A DNA stretch of 6,634 bases from Armatimonadetes bacterium RBG_19FT_COMBO_69_19 (GTDB lineage Bacteria; Sysuimicrobiota; Sysuimicrobiia; Sysuimicrobiales; Kaftiobacteriaceae). A program made the position numbers and the translations under genes. Below the pieces are notes generated by a model that was not told the DNA's origin, did no database searches, and saw nothing but the letters and a program-made list of their open reading frames with translations. Shown here piece by piece: positions 6,081 to 6,634 of this stretch. Positions within the stretch are counted from its first letter, which is position 1, and each line of letters opens with the position of its first letter. The stretch is from contig MENB01000135.1 in assembly GCA_001768125.1 (NCBI GenBank), forward strand, positions 1 to 6,634, read 5' to 3'.

Positions 6081-6634
6081 ATGAAAGAGCTCATCGACAT
6101 CCTGAACGCGGTCGATGCCTTCGCCCCGCGCGGCGAGCCGATGGCGCTGGCCACCATCGTGTCCGTGCGGGGGTCGACGTACCGGCGGGCCGGCGCACGC
6201 CTGCTGCTCACGGCGTCGCAGCAGATGGTCGGGAACATCAGCGGCGGTTGCCTGGAGAGTGACGTGATGGTCGTCGCCGACGAGGTGATGGCCTCGCACA
6301 CGCCGCGCCTCGCTACCTACGACCTCACCGCGGATGACGACGCGGTGTGGGGGCTGGGGTTGGGCTGCAACGGCGCCGTCGAGGTCTTGGTCGAGCCGCT
6401 CGATCCCGCCTCAGCACAGCTTCGCGTCCTGCGGGAGGCCATCGCGGGCGAGCAGACGGTGGCGATCGTGAAGGTGTTGGAAGGACCGGCGGCCGGTCGA
6501 TGGACGGCGGTGCGCCCGGGAGGAGCGGTCGAGGAGTCGCTCGGCGATCCCACCCTCGAGGCGCGGGCCGTGCGCGCCGCGCTGGCCGCGGTGACCGAGG
6601 GATCGTCGCGCGTGGTCACCATGCCCTCGGCGGA
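6081..6634 (+). CDS. XdhC/CoxF-family molybdenum cofactor insertion/maturation protein (3' end cut)
   Basis: XdhC-family proteins bind molybdenum cofactor, support its sulfuration and deliver it to xanthine dehydrogenase-type enzymes; CoxF and CoxI are the CO dehydrogenase relatives. The window holds the first 184 residues of a protein usually about 250-370 long. The N-terminal XdhC_CoxI domain is clear: SVRGSTYRRAGARLLL around 28-43, GNISGGCLESDV at 51-62 with Cys57, and GLGLGCNGAVEVLVEPL starting at 91 with Cys96. The C-terminal Rossmann domain would lie beyond the edge. The frame is open to the end of the window. GGAGGT at 6065-6070, ending on the first base of the coxE stop codon, is 10 nt before the ATG and links it to coxD-coxE as an operon. 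CoxF versus CoxI versus XdhC cannot be separated without the C-terminus. Confidence 0.92.
   Translation, partial: MKELIDILNAVDAFAPRGEPMALATIVSVRGSTYRRAGARLLLTASQQMVGNISGGCLESDVMVVADEVMASHTPRLATYDLTADDDAVWGLGLGCNGAVEVLVEPLDPASAQLRVLREAIAGEQTVAIVKVLEGPAAGRWTAVRPGGAVEESLGDPTLEARAVRAALAAVTEGSSRVVTMPSA

Noticed and set aside
6484..6499. Short inverted repeat GACCGG-CGG-CCGGTC in the XdhC-family gene
   Set aside because: Six-base all-GC-type arms are common by chance at this composition and lie in coding sequence.
1..6634. Calling the locus a CO dehydrogenase operon
   Set aside because: No large, medium or small catalytic subunit is in the window. CoxG, CoxD, CoxE and XdhC-type proteins also serve other Mo hydroxylases.

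Overview
This is a high-GC (roughly two-thirds G+C by eye) bacterial window with dense, GC3-rich coding. There are six genes: one partial gene on the minus strand at the left edge and five co-oriented genes on the plus strand, the last one cut by the right edge. No tRNA, rRNA, CRISPR array, insertion sequence or phage gene is visible. The lineage cannot be fixed from the sequence. A high-GC soil or subsurface bacterium (for example Actinomycetota, Chloroflexota or a high-GC Bacillota-related phylum) is plausible, and the mix of Shine-Dalgarno-led genes with one apparently leaderless gene would fit such groups.

Left part (1-1397, minus): an NAD(P)-dependent aldehyde dehydrogenase lacking only its extreme C-terminus. 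It is separated by a 107-bp divergent intergenic region from acetoacetyl-CoA synthetase (1505-3472, plus). Ten bases after that gene comes a short CoxG-family SRPBCC protein (3483-3923), so these two probably share a transcript.

Right part (3980 to the end, plus): a MoxR/CoxD-type AAA+ ATPase, a CoxE-type VWA protein starting in an ATGA overlap with it, and an XdhC/CoxF-family protein whose Shine-Dalgarno overlaps the coxE stop. CoxG, CoxD, CoxE and CoxF/XdhC are the accessory and maturation set of molybdenum hydroxylases of the CO dehydrogenase/xanthine dehydrogenase family. The catalytic L, M and S subunits are not in the window, so the substrate (CO or another compound) is unknown.

The most interesting non-coding structure is at the coxG-coxD junction. 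A perfect 11-bp inverted repeat overlaps the coxG stop codon. Twelve bases downstream is a promoter-like pair (TTGTTC, 18-nt spacer, TATCAT) whose -10 element ends six bases before the coxD ATG. This suggests a transcript boundary followed by a leaderless coxD-coxE-xdhC transcript. Two further perfect inverted repeats (12-bp and 11-bp arms) lie inside the acetoacetyl-CoA synthetase gene. The linkage of acetoacetate activation with Mo-hydroxylase maturation genes, and a CoxG without its usual C-terminal tail, are the main biological oddities.
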